A DNA stretch of 64,000 bases from Nocardia sp. BSTN01 (GTDB lineage Bacteria; Actinomycetota; Actinomycetes; Mycobacteriales; Mycobacteriaceae). This document shows, in pieces, positions 7,251 to 16,591 of this stretch (the stretch's first letter is position 1; each line of letters begins with the position of its first letter). The notes beneath the pieces are model-generated. The model made no database searches. It was not told the origin of the DNA and worked only from the letters and a program-made list of their open reading frames with translations. A program made the position numbers and the translations under genes. The stretch covers positions 186,001 to 250,000 of the forward strand of contig NZ_JADKYP010000004.1 of NCBI RefSeq assembly GCF_015354405.1, written 5' to 3'.

Positions 7251-7415
7251 GTTGTTGCGGCGACCACCCGGCGCCGGGCTGGCTAGAACGCTACGAATCG
7301 GCGTCGGCGGTGGGCTAGAAGATTGCAGATGATTGCGCGGCAATGTCGTGCAATCTCGGCGGTGGGGTCTGAGAATTGCTTTGCACGCAACTACCTTTGA
7401 GCAAAGGAAGCTCTC

Positions 7416-7715
7416 ATGACTGTATTGCGATTGCTCGGTTCGGGATCGAAAGATGGCGGATGCCCGGCGTTGTATGCCACCGATGGCGACACCTTGATCG
7501 TGCAGGGGCTTACTACTCGTGGCGGCAACGCGGTGCTGATCCCGCACTCGCAGTTGCTCGAGTGGGCCGAACCGGGTAGCACGATCACTATGGAAACCAC
7601 CGAGACTCCGGCGTTGGTGCTTGTGGCCGGTACCCCGGTGACCGATGAGGTTCGGGCGCGGTTGATCTTGGATTCGGATGAGACTGCGGTGGAGGTTCCG
7701 CGATGCGGGCGATAG
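7416..7715 (+). CDS. Small protein of a DUF6879/Scr1 regulator locus
   Basis: 99 residues. ATG 7416 has a good ribosome binding site (AAAGGAAG). The sequence 'CPALYATDGDTLIVQGL' is typical of the small acidic proteins encoded beside DUF6879 and Scr1-type HTH genes in actinobacteria; biochemical function is unknown. It overlaps the next gene by 13 nt, so the three rightward genes 7416-9105 form one translation-coupled operon. Confidence 0.65.
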   Translation: MTVLRLLGSGSKDGGCPALYATDGDTLIVQGLTTRGGNAVLIPHSQLLEWAEPGSTITMETTETPALVLVAGTPVTDEVRARLILDSDETAVEVPRCGR

Positions 7716-8248
7716 TCGGCGAACTCGCGGGTGAAGGTATTTACGCGAAGTTCTTCCGCAACGCTCAGCGCAGCGCCGTACATGTCGAGGTGCAAGACGT
7801 CTACGAGGTCCCCGACGAGTACGAACCGCTGGTGCGCTGGCGGGAGACCGGCGAAATCCTCGAAACGGATGGCGGCAGGCAATGGTGTGCCCTGGTCGCC
7901 GAGACCGTCGCCCGTGGCGTGAACGTCGCGCGGGTGCGGGTAGTTACGGTCCCTCACACGGAGTACACGAACTGGCTGCTCGATGCCTGCGCACCGAATA
8001 TCACTGCGGGGGAACAGATTCGGTATCTACCGCGCCACCTCGTCGACGACCTGCCAGCCGATGACTTCTGGCTGTTCGACGGTGAGACGGTCGCGTTCAA
8101 CACAGTGGACGACAACGATGCCAACCTCGGACTCGCTGTGACCACGGACCGGGCGATTGCCGGGGTGTGCGCTGATGCGTGGGCCCGTTTGTGGGCAGCA
8201 GGCATCGACCGCGACGACTACGTGCGTTCGGAGTTCGCTGCCCGGTGA
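7703..8248 (+). CDS. DUF6879 family protein
   Basis: 181 residues matching the DUF6879 pattern: an N-terminal E-x-Y-x-K-F-F-R motif, a central acidic block with 'VEVQDVYEVPDEYEPLVRW', a 'VARVRVVTVPHTEYTNWLL' strand-helix and a C-terminal 'FWLFDGETVAFNTVDDN' motif. Members are found next to Scr1/DUF5753 HTH regulators, where they are thought to act as paired effector or antitoxin-like partners. It is embedded between overlapping neighbours on both sides (13 nt and 4 nt). Confidence 0.75.
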   Translation: MRAIVGELAGEGIYAKFFRNAQRSAVHVEVQDVYEVPDEYEPLVRWRETGEILETDGGRQWCALVAETVARGVNVARVRVVTVPHTEYTNWLLDACAPNITAGEQIRYLPRHLVDDLPADDFWLFDGETVAFNTVDDNDANLGLAVTTDRAIAGVCADAWARLWAAGIDRDDYVRSEFAAR

Positions 8249-9105
8249 GTACGAGTGTCGGACAGGCGAGGGCGGCCCTGGGAGCGCGGCTGCGTGAACT
8301 TCGCAGGGACGCTCGCCTGTCCGGCAAGAGCATGGCCGAATCGTGTGGGTGGCATCCGTCGAAGGTGTCGCGCATCGAGCTGGGTCGCCAGCAGCCAAGT
8401 GAGGATGATCTTCTCCAGTGGTGCCGGACAACCGGGTCGATGATGGTCTACGACGATCTGGTGGCGACGCTACGCAACCTGCAATCGATGTATCTGGAGT
8501 GGCGCAGAGTTGTCGCGTCGGGACGCGCCCACCGGCAACGCCAGTCGCTGGAGATCGAGGGCCGCGCCGATCATCTGCGATGGTTCGAATCCTGGGTTGT
8601 GCCCGGTCTGTTGCAGACACCCGACTACGCGCGCGCCATCCTGATCGAGTGCCGCAAACTGGTTCCCGGCGGACGCGACGATATCGAGGAAGCCGTTGCG
8701 GTGCGCATGACGCGACAGCGGATATTGCGTTCGGGGGGAAGACGTTTCGCTTTCATCATCGGTGAGGCGGCACTGCATCAGGTCGTCGGTTCGGCGGCGA
8801 TCATGGCGGCTCAGCTCCAGGCGCTCATCGGCCACGCTGCGAACCCACGCGTCGATCTGTCGATCGTGCCGCTGGCTGCTGCGGCGCCGATCGGCTCGCA
8901 TGGTTTTGCGATGTTCGACCGAGACAGCGTGATGGTTGAGACGATCAGCGCGGAACTCACGGTAACCCGCCCCTCCGAAATCGCCGTCTACGACGACGCT
9001 TTCAGGGCGATGCACGAAATTGCCGAACACGGGTCGGCGGCGGTCGGCATCCTCGCTCGTATCGCAGACGAACACGAACGAAAGCACGGTGCGGCCGATT
9101 CATGA
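8245..9105 (+). CDS. XRE-family regulator with Scr1/DUF5753 domain
   Basis: 286 residues from GTG 8245, which overlaps the DUF6879 stop as GTGA. The N-terminal XRE helix-turn-helix (about 6-62: 'LGARLRELRRDARLSGKSMAESCGWHPSKVSRIELG') is followed by the Scr1-like DUF5753 domain (about 90-275), recognised by 'WFESWVVPGLLQTPDYARAIL' and 'FIIGEAALHQVVG'. These proteins are transcription regulators, often controlling their own operon together with DUF397/DUF6879 partners. It is convergent with the relaxase gene (10 bp apart). Confidence 0.85.
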   Translation: MSTSVGQARAALGARLRELRRDARLSGKSMAESCGWHPSKVSRIELGRQQPSEDDLLQWCRTTGSMMVYDDLVATLRNLQSMYLEWRRVVASGRAHRQRQSLEIEGRADHLRWFESWVVPGLLQTPDYARAILIECRKLVPGGRDDIEEAVAVRMTRQRILRSGGRRFAFIIGEAALHQVVGSAAIMAAQLQALIGHAANPRVDLSIVPLAAAAPIGSHGFAMFDRDSVMVETISAELTVTRPSEIAVYDDAFRAMHEIAEHGSAAVGILARIADEHERKHGAADS

Positions 9106-9114
9106 TGTCGATCT

Positions 9115-12100
9115 CTACAGATCGAGGTCATAGCCAGGCCGGGCGCCGATGTCAGGTTCCGCATGGTCGAGGAGGTCTGGCTCGAAACCATCGAATTCCA
9201 CTCCGCCTGGTTGGGCGATATCGATGGCATCTTGGATCGCTTGCGCGTGTGACGACGGCTCGGAAGTTGTTTCTGTGTCGGCTTCTCCGTTCGGCGCGGC
9301 GGGTGCATGGGTCAGGTCGAGCCGGTGCCAGAGGGCGGCTGCGGGCATGTCGTCGGGGAGTGGGCGTTGGTTGGCGGCGGTGGTGAGGAGGGCTTCGATG
9401 TCGTGGCCGGCGTCGGCGGCGGTGTCTAGATATTGGGCGAGTACCGGCCACCAGGGGTCGGTGGGGAGGCGCGTGTCGATGCGTTTCGCGAGTGGGGACC
9501 AGGTGTGGGTGGCGGTGTGCAGGTCGCCGAGGGTATCGACGACTTGGGTCTCGAGATGCTGTTGGTGGTGGCGTTCTGCTGCGGGGTAGCGGCGGGGCCC
9601 GGTGGGGCGGAGGTCGGTGTCGGGGACGTGGTGGGCAGCACGCCATACCGCGAGTTGCGCTGTGAGGTCGTGGTTTTCGAGTATCGGGTGCGCCCATTTG
9701 GGTGCCGACGAGGGGGTCCATGCCTGGGTATCGGCGTGAATCTGGTGGGTCAGTGTGGTGATGATGCGTGCCCGGGCGTGAAGCTGTTGGGTGGTCTCGT
9801 CGTCGGGGAGTTCGGCGGGGATTGCGCGGGTCCAGGGCAGCGGCCCGGCGCTGGTGGAGTGGGTGCCGGTGGTGTCGAGGCGCCAGTCGAGGACGGCGGC
9901 CGGGTCATGCGCGGTATCGAGTTCTCGTTCGCTGGCGGCCTGTTGGAGTGCGCGGACCGGGTTGTGTCCGGTGATGGCGAGGGTGGCGAGATGTTGGCGC
10001 AATACGGGGTAGGCGGGGGAGTCGGTGAGGCCGGGCAGCAGTTGCTCTGCGGCGTGATCGAGTCCGTCCATGACTTCTTCGCCGAGGATCTTTTCGACAG
10101 CCAGGCCGATGGCGTCGTGGTAGGTATCGACGGCGCGACCGAGTCGTCTGTGGGGATTGAGCGTGTCGCAGAGATCCGCGTGGGCGCTGGTGTGGGTGGC
10201 GTCGCGGGCGAGAATGCGTTGCAGGACTTCAGTGCTGGTGCGAGGAAGAACGGCGGGTTCGCTCCAGTGGGAGTGTTCGTCACCGTCGCTGGTGGTTGCG
10301 ATGTAGGCGTGGTTGGCGTGGATGCCGCGGGTCATGGCGACGTAGAGCTGGTTGCGGGATTCGCGGCCGGTGAGCGCGACGTGGCAGGTGTCGACAGTGA
10401 TGCCTTGGGCGGAGTCGATGGTCATCGCGTAGCCGAGGCGCACGTGTTCGGCGACATAATCGGCGGGCAATAGGGCCGTGGCGCCGGGTTGTCGGCCGGT
10501 GCGCAGGTGTGTGGCGGTGAGGCTGCCGTCGGGGTGGACGGCGGTGATCGTCCAGCGGTAACCGTTGCGGACCCAGTCGTTGTCGCCGAGACGGATGCGC
10601 GGGTTGTTGCGCCGGGTGCAGATGATGTCGCCGGCCGAGGCGGCCCGGCCGTCGGCGAGGACCACTTCCGGGCCGGGAGGTGTGGTGGCTCGGGTGAGGC
10701 GGTCGGTGCGGGCGCGGGTGTTGAGGTCGGCGACGAGGTCGTGGGTGGGGGCGAGCATGAGGGTGTCGCGTCCGGCGTGGTGGTCAGCGAACCATGCCAT
10801 GTAGGTCTTGTCCGCGATGGCGGCCGGGCTGCCGGAGTGGATGCGCTGGTGGTCGAGGTAGTAGCCCAGACCGGCCGGATCGCCCTCGCGGAGGGCGAGG
10901 CTGGCGGCGGCTTCGTGGGGGTCGGCGATGCGGACGACGTCGGTCATGGTGACCGAGTTGGTGAGGTCGGTGGCGGTGCCGCCGGGGTCGATGGAGGGCA
11001 GTTGTGCGGTGTCGCCGAGGCAGCGGATGGTGGCGTCGCGGTGGGTCAGGAACTCGAACAGGCGCAGTCGTTTGTCGTCGCCGAGTTTGACGTGCTCGTC
11101 GACGACGACAAGTGTGCGGGCGTCGATTTCCAGCAGCCATTCCGGCAACTGTGGCGGAGATGGAGAGTCGGTGATCGTGTGAGCGGTGGCTATGTGCTGG
11201 TCAAGGATGTGCAGTAGACGGTCGACGGTTTCGACTCGGATACCGGTGGTTTCGGCGAGGACCGCGGCTGCGGCGGCGGTGGGCGCGAGGCCGAGAACCG
11301 TGCCGCCGGAGGCGTGCCAGGCGTTGACGAGCACGCGCATCGCGGTGGTTTTCCCGGTGCCGGCGGGCGCATTCGCAACCGCGATCCGTAGCGGTGAGCA
11401 CGCAAATACGGTGACGACCGCGACTTGTCCGGGATTCACCGGCTTGCCGAGATTGGCGGGATCGGTGTTGTAGGAGTCGATCGCCGAGGCGACCACAGCG
11501 GCGGGAAGAGTGCGGGCGCCGGGTTGTACCGAGAGGTCGACGAGGCGTTGTTCGGTGCCGAGCCGACGCGCGGAAGTGTAGGTCTGACTGCCAGGAACGG
11601 TGTAGACGCTGGTCCCGTCGCGACGCTGAAAGCCCGTCGGTGGATGCTGGAGAACAGCTTCGGCGGTGACGTCCGGATCGCCACGCGCGAGGGACCTCGC
11701 GGGCGATAGCGCTTCGCGGACGACGGCTTCGACCACGCTCGGCCACTGGGTCGGATGGATGTGTCCGCGGGTTTGGCGTTCGGTTTCCGCGCGGATGTGG
11801 TGGTGCTGCCACACCGAGCGTTGCCCGGAAACGACGTCGACGACGTGGTCGGCGGTGCGGGAAATCCACGCCTCATCGATCGTCGGGCGAGAGTGGTCGG
11901 CGCGGTTGAGCGCCGAAGAGACGATCCCTTCGACCGCATTCGGTCCGCCGAGCAGTGTGGCTGCGTCGGTGTGCCAGTCGTGGCGTTGTTGGGCGTAGGA
12001 ACGTGAGAGGTGTTTGGCGGGGCGCGTTTCGAGAGTGGCGCGCTCAGCGAGAGCGAACAGTTCTTTCGGTGTCGGTTCCCGTCCGAGTTGCTGCTGGAAC

Positions 12101-13230
12101 GACACCGCGAGCGTGCCGAGTCTGTCGGTGATGGCGGTGTCACGACGCGACCAGTGGCGGATCAACTCGATTGGAATTCCTTTGATTTCGCGGATGGGTC
12201 GCTTGTTCGGGGTGGGCGCGGGCCGTTCGGTGAAGCTGATGCCGAGGCTGGTTTCGAGGTGGTGTTCGAGGCGGGTGTTGTAGATCTCGCTGACGACCAC
12301 GAGGTTGCGATAGAAGTGGGTCGCATCCAGCGTCCGCCATTTCCCGTCGAGGGTGCGTACCCGGTTGGCGATGAGCATGTGGGTGTGCAGATCGGGGTCG
12401 CCGGAGCGTGATTCGCGGTGGGTGAACCGTGCGGCGATGAGTCCTTCGACGTCGACTTGCCGCACGCCGCGGGTGCCGAGTCGGGTGTAGGTGGCGTTGT
12501 TTTCCAGCCAGGCGGTGGCGTCGTCGACGGCGGCATTGTGGGCGGCGTGGATGGCGTCGGCGATGGGTTTGGGGGCGATGGCCCACAGCGCGGAGACGCT
12601 TTTGACGGGTGAGAAGGTGATGTCGAACCCGGCGACCGCGGCCGATTGGGGGCGGGAGATGCGGGCGACGAATCCGGACAGTTCGCGATCGTCGAGCGGT
12701 GGGCGGTCGTAGTTTTCCACGAACATCGTTGTTGCGACCTCTGTCCGGATCCGGGCGCGGGTGTCTTTGTCGATGGCGGTGTTGGCGTCGAGCCCTCGGG
12801 AGAGGTTGTGTTCTCGGTATGCCTGGGCGCATTGGGTGCGGAAGGTGTTGTCGCCGTGGCGGACCGGGAAGGCTTTGCCGAGCTGGCTTGCCTTTTTGGC
12901 CGCGTAGACAGCGTCCTTGGGTTTGGCGCCCTTCGCGATCACTTCGGTGACGATCCGGTATTCGATGGCGGTGGCGTTGGGGTGCCGGCCCAGGCCGAAC
13001 AGGCACCGCATCTGGTCCTCGGTGACTTGGTCGCCGGCTGGGATGTCGAGGGCGGCAAGGCCGGTGCCGTGCCAGGTTCCGGGTGCTTCGCCGCGGGTGG
13101 AGTAGTACTCCGCCAGGCTCGAATTGCCCAGGTCGGTGGCGTCGGCGGCGGCTACCTGGCGCTGGTAGTACAGGTAGCTGGTGCCGGCGAGAATCTTGTG
13201 CAGCGTCGCTGTCACGTATTCATCAGACAC
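9115..13230 (-). CDS. MobF-family conjugative relaxase-helicase (TrwC/TraI-like)
   Basis: 1371 residues. The N-terminal relaxase domain (to about 370) has a tyrosine cluster near residue 20 (YLYYQRQ), presumably including the nicking tyrosine, and the metal-binding pattern 'DPDLHTHMLIANR' near residues 280-285. A helicase domain follows with Walker A 'NAPAGTGKTT' near residue 620 and Walker B-like 'LVVVDEH'. The C-terminal third is Ala/His/Thr-rich and variable. It would nick oriT and unwind the transferred strand. GTG 13230 opens the frame; GTG 13215 (V-T-A-T-L-H-K) fits the family N-terminus better. No coupling-protein gene lies nearby. Confidence 0.92.
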   Translation of the reverse strand: MSDEYVTATLHKILAGTSYLYYQRQVAAADATDLGNSSLAEYYSTRGEAPGTWHGTGLAALDIPAGDQVTEDQMRCLFGLGRHPNATAIEYRIVTEVIAKGAKPKDAVYAAKKASQLGKAFPVRHGDNTFRTQCAQAYREHNLSRGLDANTAIDKDTRARIRTEVATTMFVENYDRPPLDDRELSGFVARISRPQSAAVAGFDITFSPVKSVSALWAIAPKPIADAIHAAHNAAVDDATAWLENNATYTRLGTRGVRQVDVEGLIAARFTHRESRSGDPDLHTHMLIANRVRTLDGKWRTLDATHFYRNLVVVSEIYNTRLEHHLETSLGISFTERPAPTPNKRPIREIKGIPIELIRHWSRRDTAITDRLGTLAVSFQQQLGREPTPKELFALAERATLETRPAKHLSRSYAQQRHDWHTDAATLLGGPNAVEGIVSSALNRADHSRPTIDEAWISRTADHVVDVVSGQRSVWQHHHIRAETERQTRGHIHPTQWPSVVEAVVREALSPARSLARGDPDVTAEAVLQHPPTGFQRRDGTSVYTVPGSQTYTSARRLGTEQRLVDLSVQPGARTLPAAVVASAIDSYNTDPANLGKPVNPGQVAVVTVFACSPLRIAVANAPAGTGKTTAMRVLVNAWHASGGTVLGLAPTAAAAAVLAETTGIRVETVDRLLHILDQHIATAHTITDSPSPPQLPEWLLEIDARTLVVVDEHVKLGDDKRLRLFEFLTHRDATIRCLGDTAQLPSIDPGGTATDLTNSVTMTDVVRIADPHEAAASLALREGDPAGLGYYLDHQRIHSGSPAAIADKTYMAWFADHHAGRDTLMLAPTHDLVADLNTRARTDRLTRATTPPGPEVVLADGRAASAGDIICTRRNNPRIRLGDNDWVRNGYRWTITAVHPDGSLTATHLRTGRQPGATALLPADYVAEHVRLGYAMTIDSAQGITVDTCHVALTGRESRNQLYVAMTRGIHANHAYIATTSDGDEHSHWSEPAVLPRTSTEVLQRILARDATHTSAHADLCDTLNPHRRLGRAVDTYHDAIGLAVEKILGEEVMDGLDHAAEQLLPGLTDSPAYPVLRQHLATLAITGHNPVRALQQAASERELDTAHDPAAVLDWRLDTTGTHSTSAGPLPWTRAIPAELPDDETTQQLHARARIITTLTHQIHADTQAWTPSSAPKWAHPILENHDLTAQLAVWRAAHHVPDTDLRPTGPRRYPAAERHHQQHLETQVVDTLGDLHTATHTWSPLAKRIDTRLPTDPWWPVLAQYLDTAADAGHDIEALLTTAANQRPLPDDMPAAALWHRLDLTHAPAAPNGEADTETTSEPSSHAQAIQDAIDIAQPGGVEFDGFEPDLLDHAEPDIGARPGYDLDL

Positions 13231-13319
13231 CCAACGACATTCGGATCGCGAGGGCTGGAAGGGAGGTAGTTTGTATCAATTCTCGCCGTTTCGCCAGGTC
13301 GTAAGGAAATTCTCAGCCG

Positions 13320-13490
13320 GAGTGCAGGAGGTCTGCATGTGGTGAGTGGCTTATGGGGGTGTAGTGGGTGTGCATGTGTGATGTGAGGGGAGAGATGTGT
13401 TGGTGAGGATATGGGGCGGTAGGGGAAAGGTTGTGTGGAGGGTGTTGTGTGAGTAGCTGGTTGGTGCTTGATGGTTGGGGCTGCTGCAGA
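13320..13490. other. Strand-asymmetric G/T-rich tract upstream of the relaxase: oriT candidate
   Basis: About 170 bp almost devoid of C on the plus strand (runs such as GGGGGTGTAGTGGGTGTG), so C/A-rich and presumably unstructured on the other. The whole gap 13231-13581 has no supported gene. The position next to the relaxase start is where MobF elements usually keep oriT, but I do not recognise a nic motif. Confidence 0.35.
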
Positions 13491-13581
13491 GACGGGTGAC
13501 AACTATGACGCGATCGTGCCCACCTCTTTGCAGGCACGAGGAAATGGCTGTCCCGCAACCTATCGCTAGGCAAATGTCGCG

Positions 13582-14358
13582 CTACCGTCCGCGTGGGCGG
13601 GTGAGCATCGACATGATCTGATCGGTGCTGACTGTAGTGCGCTGCTGTGGGTTGTCGATCATGAATCGGATCGTGGCCAGTAGCGCATTGGTCTCGACCG
13701 TCCACCCGGCGGGACGAGGCCACTGATCACCAGCCGGCCGAACCTCGTTCGACAACAGCCGCGCGCTGGAACGCTCGACCACGACTGTCGCCGGGCAGGT
13801 CACACTGACGACCGGAATCGCTGCGCGACCTGGGCCGGCGCCGAGCGCCGCACCGGTGACCTCGCACCACGCGAACTCACGGTCATATCCCTGTACCGGA
13901 CACACCACACGCAGAGTGTCGGGACCGAAGGTCATCCGGTTCAAGCACAGCGAAAGGCACAGCCCCACAACGGTGATGCCGAAACACAGGGCCACCAGGC
14001 CGAGACCGAGAAACCCCGCAGGAACCAGCCCTGCAATCGCCCCGCCGGCCAGCACCGCTCCGTACAGCGACACAACAAGAAACAGCAGAGTCGGCGCATG
14101 GGAGTAAGGGCGCCAGCCGAGCACCGCGACACCGTCGACGATCCTCACCGCCGGTCTTCTCGGTGTTCTGCTGCACGCCAGAAACATCAGGCCATTGATC
14201 CCCACGGCGACGTGTAGGAAGAGTGGCGGTCCGGGAACTGCGGCCAGAGCAAGTACGCACGTCCCGAGCAACACATACCCACCCCCGCTCGAGCGGGGCC
14301 AGTGTTCGACCCAGCGGTATTCCGCCGGTCTGCCGTCGGTCTGCGTCACGACAGCCAT
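13582..14358 (-). CDS. Membrane protein of unknown function
   Basis: 258 residues from ATG 14358 (M-A-V-V-T-Q-T-D-G-R). About four hydrophobic helices lie between residues 30 and 135, followed by a soluble C-terminal domain of about 120 residues. The frame is open upstream to 14487, but that part coincides with a gene remnant in another frame, so 14358 is preferred. The first 20 nt of the gene recur as a broken copy near 21356. No family recognised. Confidence 0.6.
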   Translation of the reverse strand: MAVVTQTDGRPAEYRWVEHWPRSSGGGYVLLGTCVLALAAVPGPPLFLHVAVGINGLMFLACSRTPRRPAVRIVDGVAVLGWRPYSHAPTLLFLVVSLYGAVLAGGAIAGLVPAGFLGLGLVALCFGITVVGLCLSLCLNRMTFGPDTLRVVCPVQGYDREFAWCEVTGAALGAGPGRAAIPVVSVTCPATVVVERSSARLLSNEVRPAGDQWPRPAGWTVETNALLATIRFMIDNPQQRTTVSTDQIMSMLTRPRGR

Positions 14359-14920
14359 TATCACCGGCTGGTGCGACTTGTCTGCTTCTCTGCGTGTGTG
14401 GCTCGGGGTTATGGGCGATTGCCGGACTGATTCTGGTGATAATCCGTTGCGGTGCACTGCTTTCTGCAACGCATACGAGCATTTCATGGACGGCGAGTAG
14501 GCCGATGCCGCGGTAGACCCGCTCGCAAGAATCTACTTCGCTGTGGCGGACGACGCGGACGGCATCCGCGCCGAGACGGGTGTGCCTTGTCGGCGGTCCG
14601 TACTTCCCTGAGCAAGTCGGTGACCAGGCTCAGGCCGAGTTCGCGTGCCTCGCCGGTCGTCCAGCCAGTTCGCGCACACAACCTTTCCAGGTCTGCCAGG
14701 TTCCATGTTCACTCAAAACACGCTGCGATCCGGAGCAGTCCGGGCGGCGTCATCGTAGTCGACACGCACGAGGGGGAGTACCTCCTTTGCGGAACCGGCC
14801 TGCGCGAACGTATTCCCGCCGAGAGATGTTCGAGGAACGTACGTTATCGATCCACGGCCGGGTGCCAGGAGGGACCTTCCTCTGCGATCTTTGCAGGGGC
14901 CCGATACTACGGTTGCCTCC
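14359..14920. other. Gene-remnant region between divergent genes
   Basis: About 560 bp with no intact gene. It contains the paralogue remnant listed separately (about 14410-14600). A short leftward stretch at about 14600-14680 (TGEARELGLSLVTDLL) looks protein-like but has no start or clear partner. Confidence 0.4.
14410..14600 (-). pseudogene. Remnant of a paralogue of the gene at 18216-18638
   Basis: Translated leftward, this stretch gives V-D-S-C-E-R-V-Y-R-G-I-G-L-L-A-V-H-E-M then P-Q-R-I-I-T-R-I-S. The intact protein at 18216-18638 has VDSCAPVYRGLGVLAVREM and PQPIITRIS at its C-terminus. The upstream part does not stay in frame and there is no start, so this is a decayed copy of the 3' end of that gene. 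Confidence 0.55.
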
Positions 14921-15691
14921 GTGAGGGTTGATGAAGACTTCCCCGAGGAGCGGGGCCGGACTCTCGTCGGTGAGGTCGAAAGAGACAGCGATGGCGAGTG
15001 GTTTTTCTCGGATTGGTATGCGGTGGTGTTCCCGGGAGAGACGGTGGTGTACCCGGGCGAGACCTGGGGCGGCGTTGGGCGCCACCACAGGCAGGGATCG
15101 ATTGCTCCGGACACCGTGGTGATTGCCTTCGGTGGGACGGTGGTGGCGCTTGCCGATACCGGCCACCTCCACCTTCTCAACCTCTATGTTCACGACACCG
15201 AGTACTACCAGTTCCTGCGGTTGCGGCAAGTACTCGATCCACGGCGGTGGGACGACATACCGTGGGCGCCGTTGCGGCCGGGGCAGTTACTTCACGCGTG
15301 GGACAAGTTCCACGGCCTCGACTACTTTCGTCTGCCGGGACGGCCGCCGGTCGCCTACGGATACGCCGATCCCAGTCTGCCGGGGCTACCGGCCGCGATG
15401 AGCTACGGCGGGGACTGGTACGACCTGACCGCACAAGCTGGCCTGGAGTACCCGACAGGTCTGCCGGCGGAGCCGGTCCAGGCATCCACGGCCAGGCTGT
15501 TGCGCGCGATTCACGAGAACGATCTCGCCGCTGTCGTCGAACAACTCGATGCCGGTGCCGATCCCAATGCTGGTGAGGCCCCTGGTGGTGTCCACCTCAG
15601 CTTCTGCGAACCTCGTGCACCGACAGCTGTGGGAAACGCGTACTCACCCGAGATCGCCACCGCGCTGCGGAACGCAGGCGCCGTAGGTTGA
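14921..15691 (+). CDS. Hypothetical protein with C-terminal ankyrin-type repeat
   Basis: 256 residues from GTG 14921. Residues about 1-180 form an unassigned, Tyr/Trp/Asp-rich globular region. The C-terminus (about 190-250) contains 'LLRAIHENDLAAVVEQLDAGADPNA' and 'PEIATALRNAGA', the helix-loop pattern of one or two ankyrin repeats, here apparently shortened. Ankyrin proteins of this size are common among immunity or interaction partners in polymorphic toxin loci; that role here is inference. No obvious ribosome binding site fixes the start. Confidence 0.6.
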   Translation: MRVDEDFPEERGRTLVGEVERDSDGEWFFSDWYAVVFPGETVVYPGETWGGVGRHHRQGSIAPDTVVIAFGGTVVALADTGHLHLLNLYVHDTEYYQFLRLRQVLDPRRWDDIPWAPLRPGQLLHAWDKFHGLDYFRLPGRPPVAYGYADPSLPGLPAAMSYGGDWYDLTAQAGLEYPTGLPAEPVQASTARLLRAIHENDLAAVVEQLDAGADPNAGEAPGGVHLSFCEPRAPTAVGNAYSPEIATALRNAGAVG

Positions 15692-15981
15692 ACACCCGGG
15701 CTCCGATCAGCACGCCAACCTCGGACGGCGGTGTCGTTTCGTCCGGTCGGTGCGCCGGCGGCAGATACAGGACGTTCGCCGGACCGGTTCGGCCTGTCGT
15801 ATCGAGCGGTGTGAGGGATCGGACGCGGCTGTCCGTGGCCAGGTCGTAGCCGGGACGTCGGATAGGTACGCGGCTGGATAGGGGCCGCCGCTGTGGCATT
15901 CGATGTGCGCGGTAGGCGCCTATCGTGAGTGGGTCACCGTCCTGGACTGGATCGGTGTGTGAAGGGTGAGCGGGGTAGCTG
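15692..15981. other. Intergenic with a possible decayed frame
   Basis: 290 bp. A leftward frame over about 15700-15860 has GC-rich third positions and protein-like sequence (DLATDSRVRSLTPLD, then PSEVGVLIGARVF) but no convincing start or family, so it may be a remnant. Confidence 0.25.
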
Positions 15982-16428
15982 GTGGTGCTGGCGAAGTGTC
16001 TTCCATGGCGGCATGGCGCGGGGCGGGTGATCAAGCGGTCGTTGATCTATTCGGCGGCCGATCCTGGGCTGCTGGCGCAGGATCGGGCGACGATCGTGGT
16101 GCACCGCACGCGGGGTGGGTGGCAGATGCGGTACCACGCCTTCGGCGTTGTGGTGGACGGCCACGAGGTGGCGAAGCTGCGCAGAGGCGGGACCGTCGAG
16201 GTGTCGGTGCTTCCGGGGACGCACCGGGTCGAGTTGACAGTCAACTGGTCAGTGGCCAGTCCCAGCCGCCGGGTGACGGTGTCGGCGGGCCAGCGCAGCT
16301 ACCTGGTGAACACCGCGAAACCCTATCTGCAGGCGCTGGCTGCCGTTCACAGTCGCGAGTTCCTCACCCTGGACCTTGCATCCGAACCACCGTCAACTGC
16401 CGAACGCATGCCGCGCGAGGGCATTTGA
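15982..16428 (+). CDS. Hypothetical beta-rich protein
   Basis: Up to 148 residues from GTG 15982; GTG 16027 (V-I-K-R-S-L-I-Y) is an alternative start. The central region (V-L-P-G-T-H-R-V-E-L-T-V then 'PSRRVTVSAGQRSYL') has the strand pattern of PEGA- or DUF2846-like beta domains. No signal peptide or membrane helix is evident. Function is not recognised. It is convergent with the next gene, 163 bp away. Confidence 0.5.
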   Translation: MVLAKCLPWRHGAGRVIKRSLIYSAADPGLLAQDRATIVVHRTRGGWQMRYHAFGVVVDGHEVAKLRRGGTVEVSVLPGTHRVELTVNWSVASPSRRVTVSAGQRSYLVNTAKPYLQALAAVHSREFLTLDLASEPPSTAERMPREGI

Positions 16429-16591
16429 CCAACAACCACCCGAGCGCGATCACTCTCCCAACCATCTGGCAACGAGGGACGCGCGCCCGCCGGGTGGGGC
16501 AGCGGTCTGGTTGAGTCTGCGGCTTCGCACAACCAAGGATGTGGAGCCTCCTCGAGCCGCGCTCCCGGCCGCACCAGGGCGCCAGACGGGG

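Noticed and set aside
9433-10473. Long Gly/Val-rich frame opposite the relaxase C-terminus
   Set aside because: Low-complexity shadow of the Ala/His/Thr-rich relaxase codons; no start signal or family features.
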